Shown here: positions 1 to 7,052 of the stretch, piece after piece
How the letters are laid out: every line of letters starts with the position of its first letter
Numbering within the stretch: position 1 is the stretch's first letter
Assembly (NCBI GenBank): GCA_021828225.1
Contig: JAKASH010000147.1
Span: 1 to 7,148, forward strand
Reading direction: 5' to 3'
From: Acidobacteriota bacterium
GTDB taxonomy: Bacteria; Acidobacteriota; Terriglobia; UBA7540
DNA: 7,148 bases
Made by a program: the position numbers and the translations under genes
The notes under the pieces: model-generated
The model's input: the letters and a program-made list of their open reading frames with translations, nothing else
The model's database searches: none
What the model was told of the DNA's origin: nothing

Positions 1-1785
1 CATGAGCGCCACAAATCGACTCTTGAGAGTTGTGAATTCAAGCAGCCGCGACACCCCGAGGGAATTGAGGAAACTCTGATACTTGACACCGAAATCTGCA
101 CCCGCTGAAGGCGTGGTATTCGCGGGCGCTCCACTTAGGTGCGTCACTGGCCCTATCGTGTTTCCTGCCGAGCCGACGGGCAGGGCCACTTCAAAGATGA
201 CGGTGAAATTTGCGGGGGTAACGTATTGCGACTCTGGACCGCTTTGGTCAAGTGTCACCGTCAGGCCATTCGCTACCAACTGGTCAAGCGTCATGATGTC
301 ATCGTTGGCCCAGCTCATTTTGACGATATGCAGAGCCGTGGGAGCCGTGGTTGGAGTCAATTTGGTCAGAGGATAGAATTTGTCCCGGCAGTCGTGCACA
401 ACGGCCTGCCTGTTTTGTCCGTTCCATTGAATGCATGCCAGCGGTGCACGGAATACAGGGGTGCTCCGCGGCGGCTGGAAGGTGCTACCGTCGCTGTCGC
501 AGGGAGGCCAGTCGATTCCCCCGGTGGCGGCCCGTGCCGGAATCAGCCAGTAATCGCCAGGCTCGTACTGTCCCGCTGTGAATTGCACGGAGATGCCATT
601 TTCAAGAGTGTACGGCCCGGTTACAGGAAGGTTGATTCCGCCTGAACCGGCGGAGGTGCTGAACTGATCCCAGCGGCGCATGCGGGCGTTCTTGGTGGCG
701 TCAACGGACGTCACCGTCTGCGTCAGAGTCACGCTCAGCATTTCCGGCGTCACGCTGGCGATCTGATAGAGGTCGCCGGGCTGATTCGGATTGGTGCCGA
801 ACAGGTAGCTGTCATCTGAAATTTCCACCCACTGGCCGGGACTGAATCCCAGGTTGGCGTCGTGTCCCAAGCTGTCGAGATACACCTGCGAACCGGCTAC
901 GCCCGTGATCGCAGAGACGACGGAGGCGTTCTCCCGCGACCATTTGAAAGTCGCCTGCGTCTCATCGCCGCCCTGCTGAATTTCCACTCGATAGAGCTGG
1001 TTTTCAAGCCCCAGGTAACCGGCCGGCGGCGTCGGCTGGCAGGAGCAATCTCCGCCGCCGTCTCCGGGGAAGGCGCTCATTTTCCCTCTGTCTTCCAGGG
1101 TTCTCACCGTGCGGCGCATCGCGGCGCAACAGTCTTCAATGATGCGAATGGGAGCCAACGCCGCTCGATCGACGGTGAGCAAATCGGCGGGCGTCCTGCC
1201 GGTTTCGATGCGAAGGGCGGCTGCTGAAGTATCGCCGGTGGCGGCGACGAGGTTCGCAGGCGGCGCCGGTCGCGAGGGCGTGGGCTTTGGAGTTTCGGCA
1301 ATCACCCGCCAGACTGTCTGCAGGCGCGCCGCGGTGTCTGCCTGGCCCAGCGCCGGCTCGCGCAGGCAGGGATCGTCCAGGGCCGTCATCAGCCGCTGCC
1401 ACACTTCCAGGTAGACCTGAATCACCTGAATTGAACCCTGGGCCAGGTCTGAGAGCAGTGCCGCAAACGAAGGACTAGGGTCAATCAAGAAAGGCTGCTG
1501 CGCGTAATCGAGCAGTCGCGGATTCTCGCAGAGAATCCCATTGACGTAATACCGCCCCGCGCCGATTTCGAGGGTATTGCCTTGCAGCGTGATGGCAAAG
1601 CCTTCATCATCCGCCGGGCCGCCCCATCGGCCCACAATGTCAAGCGTCTCCGTGTCGCGGAGGTAATTGTTGATGGCGCATTGCTCGTTGGCGTCGGCAT
1701 CCAGTGCCACGCGCCCCTGCTGCTGCAACACAGCAGTGTAATTCTTTTCGGCACTGAACCGCACACGGCTGAAATCACCCTTCAT
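1..1785 (-). CDS. DUF6519-type protein, partial (C-terminus beyond the left edge)
   Basis: The frame is open for 595 codons from the ATG at 1785 to base 1; I checked every codon and found no stop, so the true end lies outside the window. The start is supported by AGGAGAGG six bases upstream and by the N-terminus MKGDFSRVRF, which is how DUF6519 proteins begin. Further family motifs as I remember them: QQGRVALDADANEQ (22-35; position 32 is usually Trp, here Ala), YLEVWQRLMTALDDP with REPALG (125-147), LENQLYRVEI (260-269), FKWSREN (280-286), GDYWLIPAR (about 410-418) and DCRDKF (465-470). A Pro-rich linker lies at about 165-176. Cysteines 219/220 and C247-S-C249 flank the linker to the beta-rich second half. 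No signal peptide or membrane helix is visible. It follows the gpI-like gene by 120 bases, so I infer a structural or surface part of an injection particle. The molecular role of the family is unknown to me. Family call confident, function not. Confidence 0.85.
   Translation of the reverse strand, partial: MKGDFSRVRFSAEKNYTAVLQQQGRVALDADANEQCAINNYLRDTETLDIVGRWGGPADDEGFAITLQGNTLEIGAGRYYVNGILCENPRLLDYAQQPFLIDPSPSFAALLSDLAQGSIQVIQVYLEVWQRLMTALDDPCLREPALGQADTAARLQTVWRVIAETPKPTPSRPAPPANLVAATGDTSAAALRIETGRTPADLLTVDRAALAPIRIIEDCCAAMRRTVRTLEDRGKMSAFPGDGGGDCSCQPTPPAGYLGLENQLYRVEIQQGGDETQATFKWSRENASVVSAITGVAGSQVYLDSLGHDANLGFSPGQWVEISDDSYLFGTNPNQPGDLYQIASVTPEMLSVTLTQTVTSVDATKNARMRRWDQFSTSAGSGGINLPVTGPYTLENGISVQFTAGQYEPGDYWLIPARAATGGIDWPPCDSDGSTFQPPRSTPVFRAPLACIQWNGQNRQAVVHDCRDKFYPLTKLTPTTAPTALHIVKMSWANDDIMTLDQLVANGLTVTLDQSGPESQYVTPANFTVIFEVALPVGSAGNTIGPVTHLSGAPANTTPSAGADFGVKYQSFLNSLGVSRLLEFTTLKSRFVALM
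333..350 (-). repeat. 9-bp tandem duplication in the DUF6519-type gene
   Basis: The plus-strand unit GAGCCGTGG occurs twice back to back. On the coding strand it yields TAP-TAL (residues 480-485) in a Thr/Pro/Ala-rich linker between the DCRDKF motif region and the next beta-rich segment. It keeps the frame. Linker sequences tolerate such slippage, so functional weight is low. Confidence 0.5.
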
Positions 1786-1791
1786 GGCGAA

Positions 1792-1799
1792 CCTCTCCT
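1792..1799 (-). promoter_or_regulatory. Ribosome binding site of the DUF6519-type gene
   Basis: On the minus strand AGGAGAGG stands six bases before the ATG at 1785. It is the strongest Shine-Dalgarno match in the window and fixes this start. The two upstream junctions rely on stop/start overlap instead, so this gene can be initiated independently of the preceding one. Confidence 0.8.
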
Positions 1800-1855
1800 G
1801 TACTGCAAACCTTTATCCGGCCCGAGAAAAACAGCCTCATGCCCGGTAAGATTCT

Positions 1856-1865
1856 GTTTGCAAAC
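1856..1865. repeat. 10-bp perfect palindrome GTTTGCAAAC
   Basis: The sequence GTTTGCAAAC reads the same on both strands and lies in the middle of the 120-base gap. It could be an operator half-site cluster or chance. A short related copy, TGCAAAC, lies at 1804-1810. No known regulator is assigned. Confidence 0.4.
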
Positions 1866-1905
1866 GGCGCCTTCTCCACTCCTCCCCGCTGCCTCGACGC
1901 CGGAT

Positions 1906-4194
1906 TTAGATCAGCGCTGCGCCCACACCCACGAATCTTAAATCGTCCTCATCGTGATCCCCGCAAGGGTTCCAGCGGTTCCCCTGCGGTCCGTAGCCGT
2001 AAGCAACGGGCATCGGCCTGAGGATTTCCGGCCGGGACGGGACCAGAAAAATTCCGTCTTCCAGTCCGAACGGCAGATACTCCGGCGCGCGCAACTGCAC
2101 ATTGCGCACGGCCTCTGTCTCCTGCAGAAGGTAGTAAACCCCCATCTGCGATCCGTTATCGGCCCCTGTCCAGACAGCCATCGGAGTGTCACCGCTGAGC
2201 AGACAATAAGACGGATGGCCGTACTGCAATGTGACGAATTTGGGCAGAAACAGGTCTACCTGCGTCGAGTCTGGCGGCAGGCAGCGGTACTGCTGAGGCG
2301 CCCGGGTGTCTGCCGGCAAAGAGCAGAAGCGCACGCATCCTGCCTGCCGGCGGCTGCACCACAACGCGGCGCTCCAGGAATCGTGCTTTGCCAGCCGCGC
2401 CAGGAAGATCGTGTGGGACGCGAGTTCCAGCAGGCGCACATGAACTTTGCCGATGACTGTGCTGTCTTCGATATGCAGGTCCGCGCCCTCCGATGCCAGG
2501 TCAGGAGCGGCGTACGCCACGGCGCAGCGCGAGCCCGCATCCACGATGCTCGAACAGATTCGGCTCGTTCCTTCCACGGAGGCCACCACCGGTCCCGTAA
2601 TCGAGCGGATCAGGCTCAAGCTCACTTCTCCGGCGGAAATGACCACGCTGGGTTGGCCGGTATGTTCCGCCGCACCGTCCCCTTTGAGGGCGATTCCGGG
2701 TACCAGAGTGCAATCCATCAGCTCGATACTTGCAGGGCCGCCAAGCGCCGTGAACGTGCCGGAGATCCAAATGCCGCTCAGAGTCAGCCTGCCGGCGGGC
2801 GGAATTTCGCCCGATTCCGACGCAGCGCCCGGCAGGCCCTGGACCTCAAGATTGCCGCGCAGGGTAGCGCAGGAGTTTTCGTAGGTAAAGTCGCTGCCGC
2901 TTGGATGCAGTTCCGCTGAAACGATCCAAAGCTTACTTTGCGCTGGCAGGAGAATTCCGGCCGCTCCTGTCAGGTCCACGTCGAGCGCGGCAAACCCGGG
3001 CAGAACAATCAGCCCTTGAGATCCGGGCGGTTTCAGATTCCAGGCGGCCACCGCCGTTTCCAGGGTTAGCGTCGAGCCTGACCCAACCACCGCCGTGAAG
3101 TTGAGCTGGCCCGGATCAAGAGCCGACAGGCTGGAAGTCCGGTCATACGGGCCGCCGCCGATTTCCGCCGGGAAACCGTAGTAATAGTTGACCTGCACCT
3201 GGCCGGGAACAGGCAAGTCAGGCGCCAGTTGAAATCTGCCAAGCTCGGGATCAATGGCCACCTTGCCGGCCTCGGTGCATCCCCACGTCCCGCCCGATTC
3301 CCGGGAAAGATTGCGGCTGCAGATCCTGGAAGCCGGAACGGCCACACCGTCGAGAAGGATTTCAATGCTCGCGTCAGGCCCGTAGAATTGGCTGAGGTTT
3401 GCAAAAAGCTCGCGCCTGGTGATGGGTTGGGAAACGTCCACGCGCGTGGTGAGCCGGCTGAAGGAGTCTCGCGGGGCCAGCGCATTGAACAGGGGAATAT
3501 CCTGCCCCAGCGGGCTGAACCGGTAGCGCCGGTCGTCCACGCGGCAGGCAGGCGCGCCCGTCACACCGAATGGCTTCCAGCGCCACAGATAGACGCCAAT
3601 ATCCGGAATGTTGAACCTTCCGCCGCCGTGCAGGGCAACGTCCAGCGGCGCGGGATCAGGGTCGGAAACGTCGCGCACCCGCGGCGCGATTCGGCGCACG
3701 TCCACGGTGCGGTTCAGAGAGTCGAATGCGGAGTCGATGCGCTCCAACTGGCCGCCATGCCGCAAGTCGGCCGTGGCCGCATGGTGCGGCCGCACGTGGC
3801 GCATGCTGGTGGTGGCGATCAGCCGCTTGAAAAACTCGACGGCCTTGGCGCGCCGCCCGGAGACGTCCATGGCAACCTGTTCGAGCGCCAGCACCGTGCC
3901 TTTGCGCCGCCGGTATCCGATGGTGTTGGCCACTTCGGCACGGCTGGAGCTGCTGGTTCCGGAAATCTGGTAAATGGGGGTGTAGCCGATCAGTTCGCTG
4001 ATGTAGTGAACCACCCACTGGTCGCAAGTCTCAATGAACTCATCGTCGTAAAGTTGCTGGAGGGTCTCTTCCAAGATCGCGGACTGTTCCGCAATCACGG
4101 TCATCAGGGCCTTGAGCGGATCGCCATTGTCCGCGTCGCGCGTCCGGTAAATGGCGGGGAGAAGCGCATAAAGTTGTTCGGCATTCAGGCTCAT
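1906..4194 (-). CDS. gpI-like phage tail / injection-system baseplate protein with beta-helix-like C-terminal region
   Basis: A 762-residue protein. I chose the ATG at 4194 over the in-frame GTG at 4200, because GAGG at 4202-4205 sits seven bases before the ATG and would abut the GTG. The ATG overlaps the upstream stop as ATGA. Residues 1-140 form the helical P2 gpI-like part: LYALLPAIYRTRD (8-20), LYDDEFIETC (48-57), a Tyr/Arg-rich segment (94-98) and DVSGRRAKAVEFF (110-122), as in Afp12/Cis12-type proteins. Residues 190-350 hold FNIPDIGVYLWRW (194-206) and a beta-rich domain. From about 465 to 600, short beta-strand-like rungs with Ser/Gly/Val turns suggest a right-handed beta-helix. A Cys-rich segment follows (C613, C620, C624, C638, C664; GCVRFCSLP at 619-627), then GSQMG (681-685) and EYLPFGLEDGIF (705-716), which I recognise from CIS tail proteins. 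Expected role: linking the baseplate wedge to peripheral fibres or spikes. Family confident; beta-helix inferred by eye. Confidence 0.8.
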   Translation of the reverse strand: MSLNAEQLYALLPAIYRTRDADNGDPLKALMTVIAEQSAILEETLQQLYDDEFIETCDQWVVHYISELIGYTPIYQISGTSSSSRAEVANTIGYRRRKGTVLALEQVAMDVSGRRAKAVEFFKRLIATTSMRHVRPHHAATADLRHGGQLERIDSAFDSLNRTVDVRRIAPRVRDVSDPDPAPLDVALHGGGRFNIPDIGVYLWRWKPFGVTGAPACRVDDRRYRFSPLGQDIPLFNALAPRDSFSRLTTRVDVSQPITRRELFANLSQFYGPDASIEILLDGVAVPASRICSRNLSRESGGTWGCTEAGKVAIDPELGRFQLAPDLPVPGQVQVNYYYGFPAEIGGGPYDRTSSLSALDPGQLNFTAVVGSGSTLTLETAVAAWNLKPPGSQGLIVLPGFAALDVDLTGAAGILLPAQSKLWIVSAELHPSGSDFTYENSCATLRGNLEVQGLPGAASESGEIPPAGRLTLSGIWISGTFTALGGPASIELMDCTLVPGIALKGDGAAEHTGQPSVVISAGEVSLSLIRSITGPVVASVEGTSRICSSIVDAGSRCAVAYAAPDLASEGADLHIEDSTVIGKVHVRLLELASHTIFLARLAKHDSWSAALWCSRRQAGCVRFCSLPADTRAPQQYRCLPPDSTQVDLFLPKFVTLQYGHPSYCLLSGDTPMAVWTGADNGSQMGVYYLLQETEAVRNVQLRAPEYLPFGLEDGIFLVPSRPEILRPMPVAYGYGPQGNRWNPCGDHDEDDLRFVGVGAALI

Positions 4195-7052
4195 GACCAC
4201 ACCTCAAGCCGGCCTTGCGAGGCCGGGTCCAGCGTCAGCATCTCCGCGCCTTGCGGCGTGCCCTGCCCGCCGGGCACGGGAGCCGAAGCCCGCAGGACTG
4301 CGGGCAACAGGCGCCTGAAGCGCCTGAACAGGAAGAACTGTCCCTGGCACCTGAAAGTGGTGAGTTCCACACCAATCACACCCGGCGTAGATTGCATCAG
4401 GGCAATCACTTCGCTCTGCGCCACGCCCTGGCCGGGTTGCCGCTGGTCGAAACTCAAATTCGCCTGGAGCGTCTGCCACACCTGGCCCAGCACCTGGACC
4501 GGATCATAATTGTCGGCGTCCACGCGGACGTTAGCGCCAATTTCGAAAAGGACGGGGACGTAGGAAGCGACGGTCACCGGAACATACGGGTTGCCGGCCC
4601 CGCGCAGCGCCTTGATGAGATGTGTAATCGTCGGGTCATCCTGCTTGAAAACCGTGCCATTCGCGCCGGCAACGGTGAGGAAGACTGCGCGCGTGCGTCC
4701 GACCCAGGTCCAGGTGGCCAGGGCTTTGGCGATTCCGGCAAAAGCCAGGGCGTAGTTCTGGTAGTCTTCGAGCGAGACGGCGCGTTCGAGCGTCAGAACG
4801 TGCAAAGGCGCGCTGACGCGGGCGCTCGCGGCTGAATCGGGGTCGGCGCCTCCCGTGGCGGGATCGGGATTGGTGACGGCGTTCAATCCCTGCGGCCTGT
4901 CGAGCGCCTGGGACAACTGGCCAGCGTCCACGTTGCCGGCCGCGCCCACGCCCTTGCGATAGACGGCCCGGATATTCATTTGGCCGGTGGGAGTTCGCGT
5001 GCCCTCGACGCCGCCGCCGAATTGCACGGTGACTTTCCCTGCGGAGTCGGACTGGGTCACGAAGACGCGATCGTTGGGTCCTGAGGCGAGAAAGTTGTCC
5101 ACTTCATGCCAGCGGAGATTGTTGACCCAGACCTGAAGGGTGGAATCGGCCCCCAGGCCGCGCGGCGAGCTGACATAGGTGAGCGGCGACTGCTTCAAAC
5201 TGAGCCGGAGCGCGGCGTTCGTTGCGTCGCCGCTGCCCATGATTTCGTGCATGGTTTCACCGTTGGTCGCCGCCACCACGTTGGCGTTCAGAGTGACCGT
5301 GGCGCGGTCGTAGATCCGCGCGAGGGGCTCTTTGAAATCGAGCGTCTGGATCGGCCCCTGCGTGCCGGCCTGGCTGATGATCATCGATTCGCCCACGACC
5401 GGATCATTTTTGTCCGCCGCGATCAGCATGACATTCGCGGTGCTGATGCGGAGCGTGCCGGAGACGGCGTCGGGGGTGAGCACCGACCAGAGCATGTCGG
5501 AGCTGTTTGCAATGGGGTTGGGCGGGAATTGATCGATCAAAAAGATCTGCCCGTCGGAAAGCGGCTTGCTGCCGGTTGCGCCGTCGCGGACAAACCCTGG
5601 CCGGCTGCCTGGTGGCACGGTGGCAAAATTCGCCACCTGCAGGCGCAAACGCTTTCCGAAAACCGCTACAGGCCGGCCTGGGGCGAGGGCCTCGGTTGTG
5701 ACAATTCCCTGCGTAGACCCTCCCACAGGCCTGAGCGACCCGCTTTGCCTCATATACGTATCGTCATAGACCCAGTCCGTGAGAAGGGAATCGGCCGGAG
5801 TCAACGGGTCGCTTTGAATATAGGCTGTGATGTTGCGCGTTTCCTGCACGAATTCCCACAGCACTTCATTGAGGGTAAGAGAAATATCACCGGTCAGGAT
5901 CTGTCCCATGTCGAGCGTCAGTTGCGTGGTTTTGGACGTCAGCGCGTAGCGGCCGGGGTTCGACTCCTCCGCATTCTTGATCTGAAAGAATGAGGTGTAG
6001 CCAAGACCAGTGAGCACGATCCAGGGTGGAGTCGCACCGATTTGCGGAGCGAGTCCGGGATAGGAGGCGTCAAGATTGATCTGGTTGCTGTACTCCTTGT
6101 AGTAAAAACTCCAATCAGCCCCTTGTTGAATGGAGGCGGGGTAACCGGGAATCAAACTGAGATTGGGGTTGGAGGTGCTGCTTCCCAGCGTCAAAGGGTT
6201 GGGCGCCTGGGCCCCGTAAAGGGCAGCCTTCTTGCGGAAGATGAAAATGGAGACATCTTCCGCCGCCATGCTGTCAGTAAACGAGGAGGAGAGGGGCTGG
6301 TCCCAGAAGATCTGCGTGTTGCCGGAAACAGGGTCAACGTTTACAGCCGTCACATAGTGAACGTCTCCCGGCCCGGTGGGTATTGGCTGGCCTGACTGCG
6401 CGGAGAGAAAGAGCAGCGCATCGCCAACTTTGATGTTATTCGCCGTCCCCTGAACCCACGTGCTGATATCCGATCCGGAGAGATGCCAGGGTACGGAGGT
6501 TTGAGGCGGAACGGAGTTCAATCCGATCAGCGCGGTGAGGTCGGATGAGGTTTCGAAGACCTGCGGCGTCTGGCCGGGCTTCGGCACGCTTTGAACGCGG
6601 GTCCCGGCAGGGATCAGCACGTTGTCGGGAGCGCCCCGCGCGTTCGTCAACGTGAACGCAAGAAATGCGGAAGCCGCCACGCCGGGCGATGGCTTGTAAC
6701 CCACCAGCCGCGCAAGAGACATCACAGAGGCGGCATCAACCGCGGTGCCGAGATAGGCTTCATTGGCCAGGCGCTCCTGGTAAAAGGTCAGGATGTCCAG
6801 TGCAACCGCCCAGGCGTCGAGCAGCGCGATGGAAAAATCCGAACCATCGCGAGTTCGCAATGGGGCGAGTGCCGGCAGGTTGGAATCCGAAAGCGCCGCC
6901 AGCAGGCTCGCCTTGAAAGTGGCGTGCGTGCCCACGCGATATCTGATCTGGCTCAGGCCGGGGCGGTTCGAAATCGGCTCGGGCGTTTCTGAGCCGAGGC
7001 CCTGGCAGCATCCGCAGAGCTGTTCTTCGGGTGTGTCGCAGGAACCGTTCAT
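4191..7052 (-). CDS. Baseplate assembly protein, J/gp6-like (TIGR02243-type)
   Basis: A complete 953-residue protein, ATG at 7052 to TGA at 4191. It matches the large 'putative baseplate assembly protein' family of contractile injection systems. In order: N-terminal CGCC (13-16), NRPGL.QIRYRVGTH (29-43), the hallmark helix LLDAWAVALDILTFYQERLANE (78-98, with intervening residues), ARLVGYKPSPGVAAS (114-128), IPAGTRVQSVP (147-157), RKKAALYGAQAP (273-284), a beta-rich middle (325-475, including PWIVL and GKRLRL), FGGGVEGTRTPTGQ (678-691), YRKGVGAAGNV (698-708), and the J-like C-terminal part with VSLEDYQNYALAFAGIAKA (759-777). It ends with the conserved-looking EMLTLDP (937-943). Phage gpJ/gp6 proteins form the wedge arms that dimerise into the baseplate ring, which is the role inferred here. 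It overlaps both neighbours by four bases (ATGA) and so is probably co-translated. Odd point: a 9-bp duplication gives FRRFRR at 909-914. No catalytic site is expected. Confidence 0.9.
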   Translation of the reverse strand: MNGSCDTPEEQLCGCCQGLGSETPEPISNRPGLSQIRYRVGTHATFKASLLAALSDSNLPALAPLRTRDGSDFSIALLDAWAVALDILTFYQERLANEAYLGTAVDAASVMSLARLVGYKPSPGVAASAFLAFTLTNARGAPDNVLIPAGTRVQSVPKPGQTPQVFETSSDLTALIGLNSVPPQTSVPWHLSGSDISTWVQGTANNIKVGDALLFLSAQSGQPIPTGPGDVHYVTAVNVDPVSGNTQIFWDQPLSSSFTDSMAAEDVSIFIFRKKAALYGAQAPNPLTLGSSTSNPNLSLIPGYPASIQQGADWSFYYKEYSNQINLDASYPGLAPQIGATPPWIVLTGLGYTSFFQIKNAEESNPGRYALTSKTTQLTLDMGQILTGDISLTLNEVLWEFVQETRNITAYIQSDPLTPADSLLTDWVYDDTYMRQSGSLRPVGGSTQGIVTTEALAPGRPVAVFGKRLRLQVANFATVPPGSRPGFVRDGATGSKPLSDGQIFLIDQFPPNPIANSSDMLWSVLTPDAVSGTLRISTANVMLIAADKNDPVVGESMIISQAGTQGPIQTLDFKEPLARIYDRATVTLNANVVAATNGETMHEIMGSGDATNAALRLSLKQSPLTYVSSPRGLGADSTLQVWVNNLRWHEVDNFLASGPNDRVFVTQSDSAGKVTVQFGGGVEGTRTPTGQMNIRAVYRKGVGAAGNVDAGQLSQALDRPQGLNAVTNPDPATGGADPDSAASARVSAPLHVLTLERAVSLEDYQNYALAFAGIAKALATWTWVGRTRAVFLTVAGANGTVFKQDDPTITHLIKALRGAGNPYVPVTVASYVPVLFEIGANVRVDADNYDPVQVLGQVWQTLQANLSFDQRQPGQGVAQSEVIALMQSTPGVIGVELTTFRCQGQFFLFRRFRRLLPAVLRASAPVPGGQGTPQGAEMLTLDPASQGRLEVWS
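4202..4205 (-). promoter_or_regulatory. Shine-Dalgarno GAGG that decides the gpI-like start
   Basis: The minus strand reads GAGG, then seven bases, then ATG at 4194. This spacing favours the ATG over the GTG at 4200, which lies only one base downstream of the motif. The site lies inside the last codons of the upstream J-like gene, consistent with coupled translation. Confidence 0.6.
4311..4328 (-). repeat. 9-bp in-frame tandem duplication (FRR-FRR) in the J-like gene
   Basis: The minus strand carries TTCAGGCGC twice in direct succession, exactly on codon boundaries, encoding Phe-Arg-Arg twice (residues 909-914). It gives a short basic-hydrophobic patch just before the Pro-rich C-terminal tail. 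It looks like a slippage duplication that keeps the frame. It may also be ordinary for close relatives. Confidence 0.6.

Larger units (their letters stand above)
1786..1905 (-). other. Intergenic gap between the gpI-like and DUF6519 genes
   Basis: This 120-base stretch is the only real gap between genes in the window. It contains the ribosome binding site at its downstream end, a perfect 10-bp palindrome GTTTGCAAAC (1856-1865), a second TGCAAAC copy (1804-1810), and a 7-bp inverted repeat, GCCGGAT at 1899-1905 and ATCCGGC at 1815-1821, with 77 bases between the arms. I see no GC-rich stem followed by a T-run, so no convincing intrinsic terminator. I also see no well-spaced -35/-10 pair: GATAAA is present on the minus strand near 1812-1817 but lacks a matching -35. 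The gene downstream is therefore most likely still part of the same transcript. Confidence 0.7.

Noticed and set aside
1078..1093. Possible internal start (Met236) in the DUF6519-type gene after AGAGGGAAA
   Set aside because: The purine run resembles a ribosome binding site, but the spacing is short and family motifs continue across the point. It sits at a domain boundary, so internal initiation is conceivable but unsupported.
862..1227. Plus-strand open frames over the left part of the window (also 83-376 and 139-645)
   Set aside because: They are antisense to the DUF6519-type frame, which is open for 595 codons and carries several recognisable family motifs.
1485..1778. Minus-strand open frame of 97 codons just inside the DUF6519-type gene
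   Set aside because: It is an out-of-frame shadow of the DUF6519-type gene, Ser/Arg-rich, and lacks its own ribosome binding site.
1803..1850. Possible promoter in the 120-base gap (GATAAA on the minus strand)
   Set aside because: No -35-like hexamer is found at 16-18 bases from GATAAA, and the TTGCAA further upstream has no fitting -10.
1954..2919. Plus-strand open frame of 321 codons
   Set aside because: It is fully antisense to the gpI-like gene, has Arg/Gln/Ala-rich composition and no motif or ribosome binding site that I could support.
4195..4200. GTG at 4200 as the start of the gpI-like gene
   Set aside because: The GAGG motif would be one base from this codon. The ATG at 4194 has proper spacing and forms the same ATGA overlap as the preceding junction.
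3229..4509. Plus-strand open frame of 426 codons spanning the J-like/gpI-like junction
   Set aside because: It lies antisense to two well-supported genes, reads as low-complexity Gly/Val/Arg-rich sequence without recognisable domains, and is the expected by-product of GC-rich codon use on the opposite strand.
5106..5993. Plus-strand open frame of 295 codons
   Set aside because: It is antisense to the middle of the J-like gene, whose reading frame contains many family motifs. The plus-strand product resembles no family I know.
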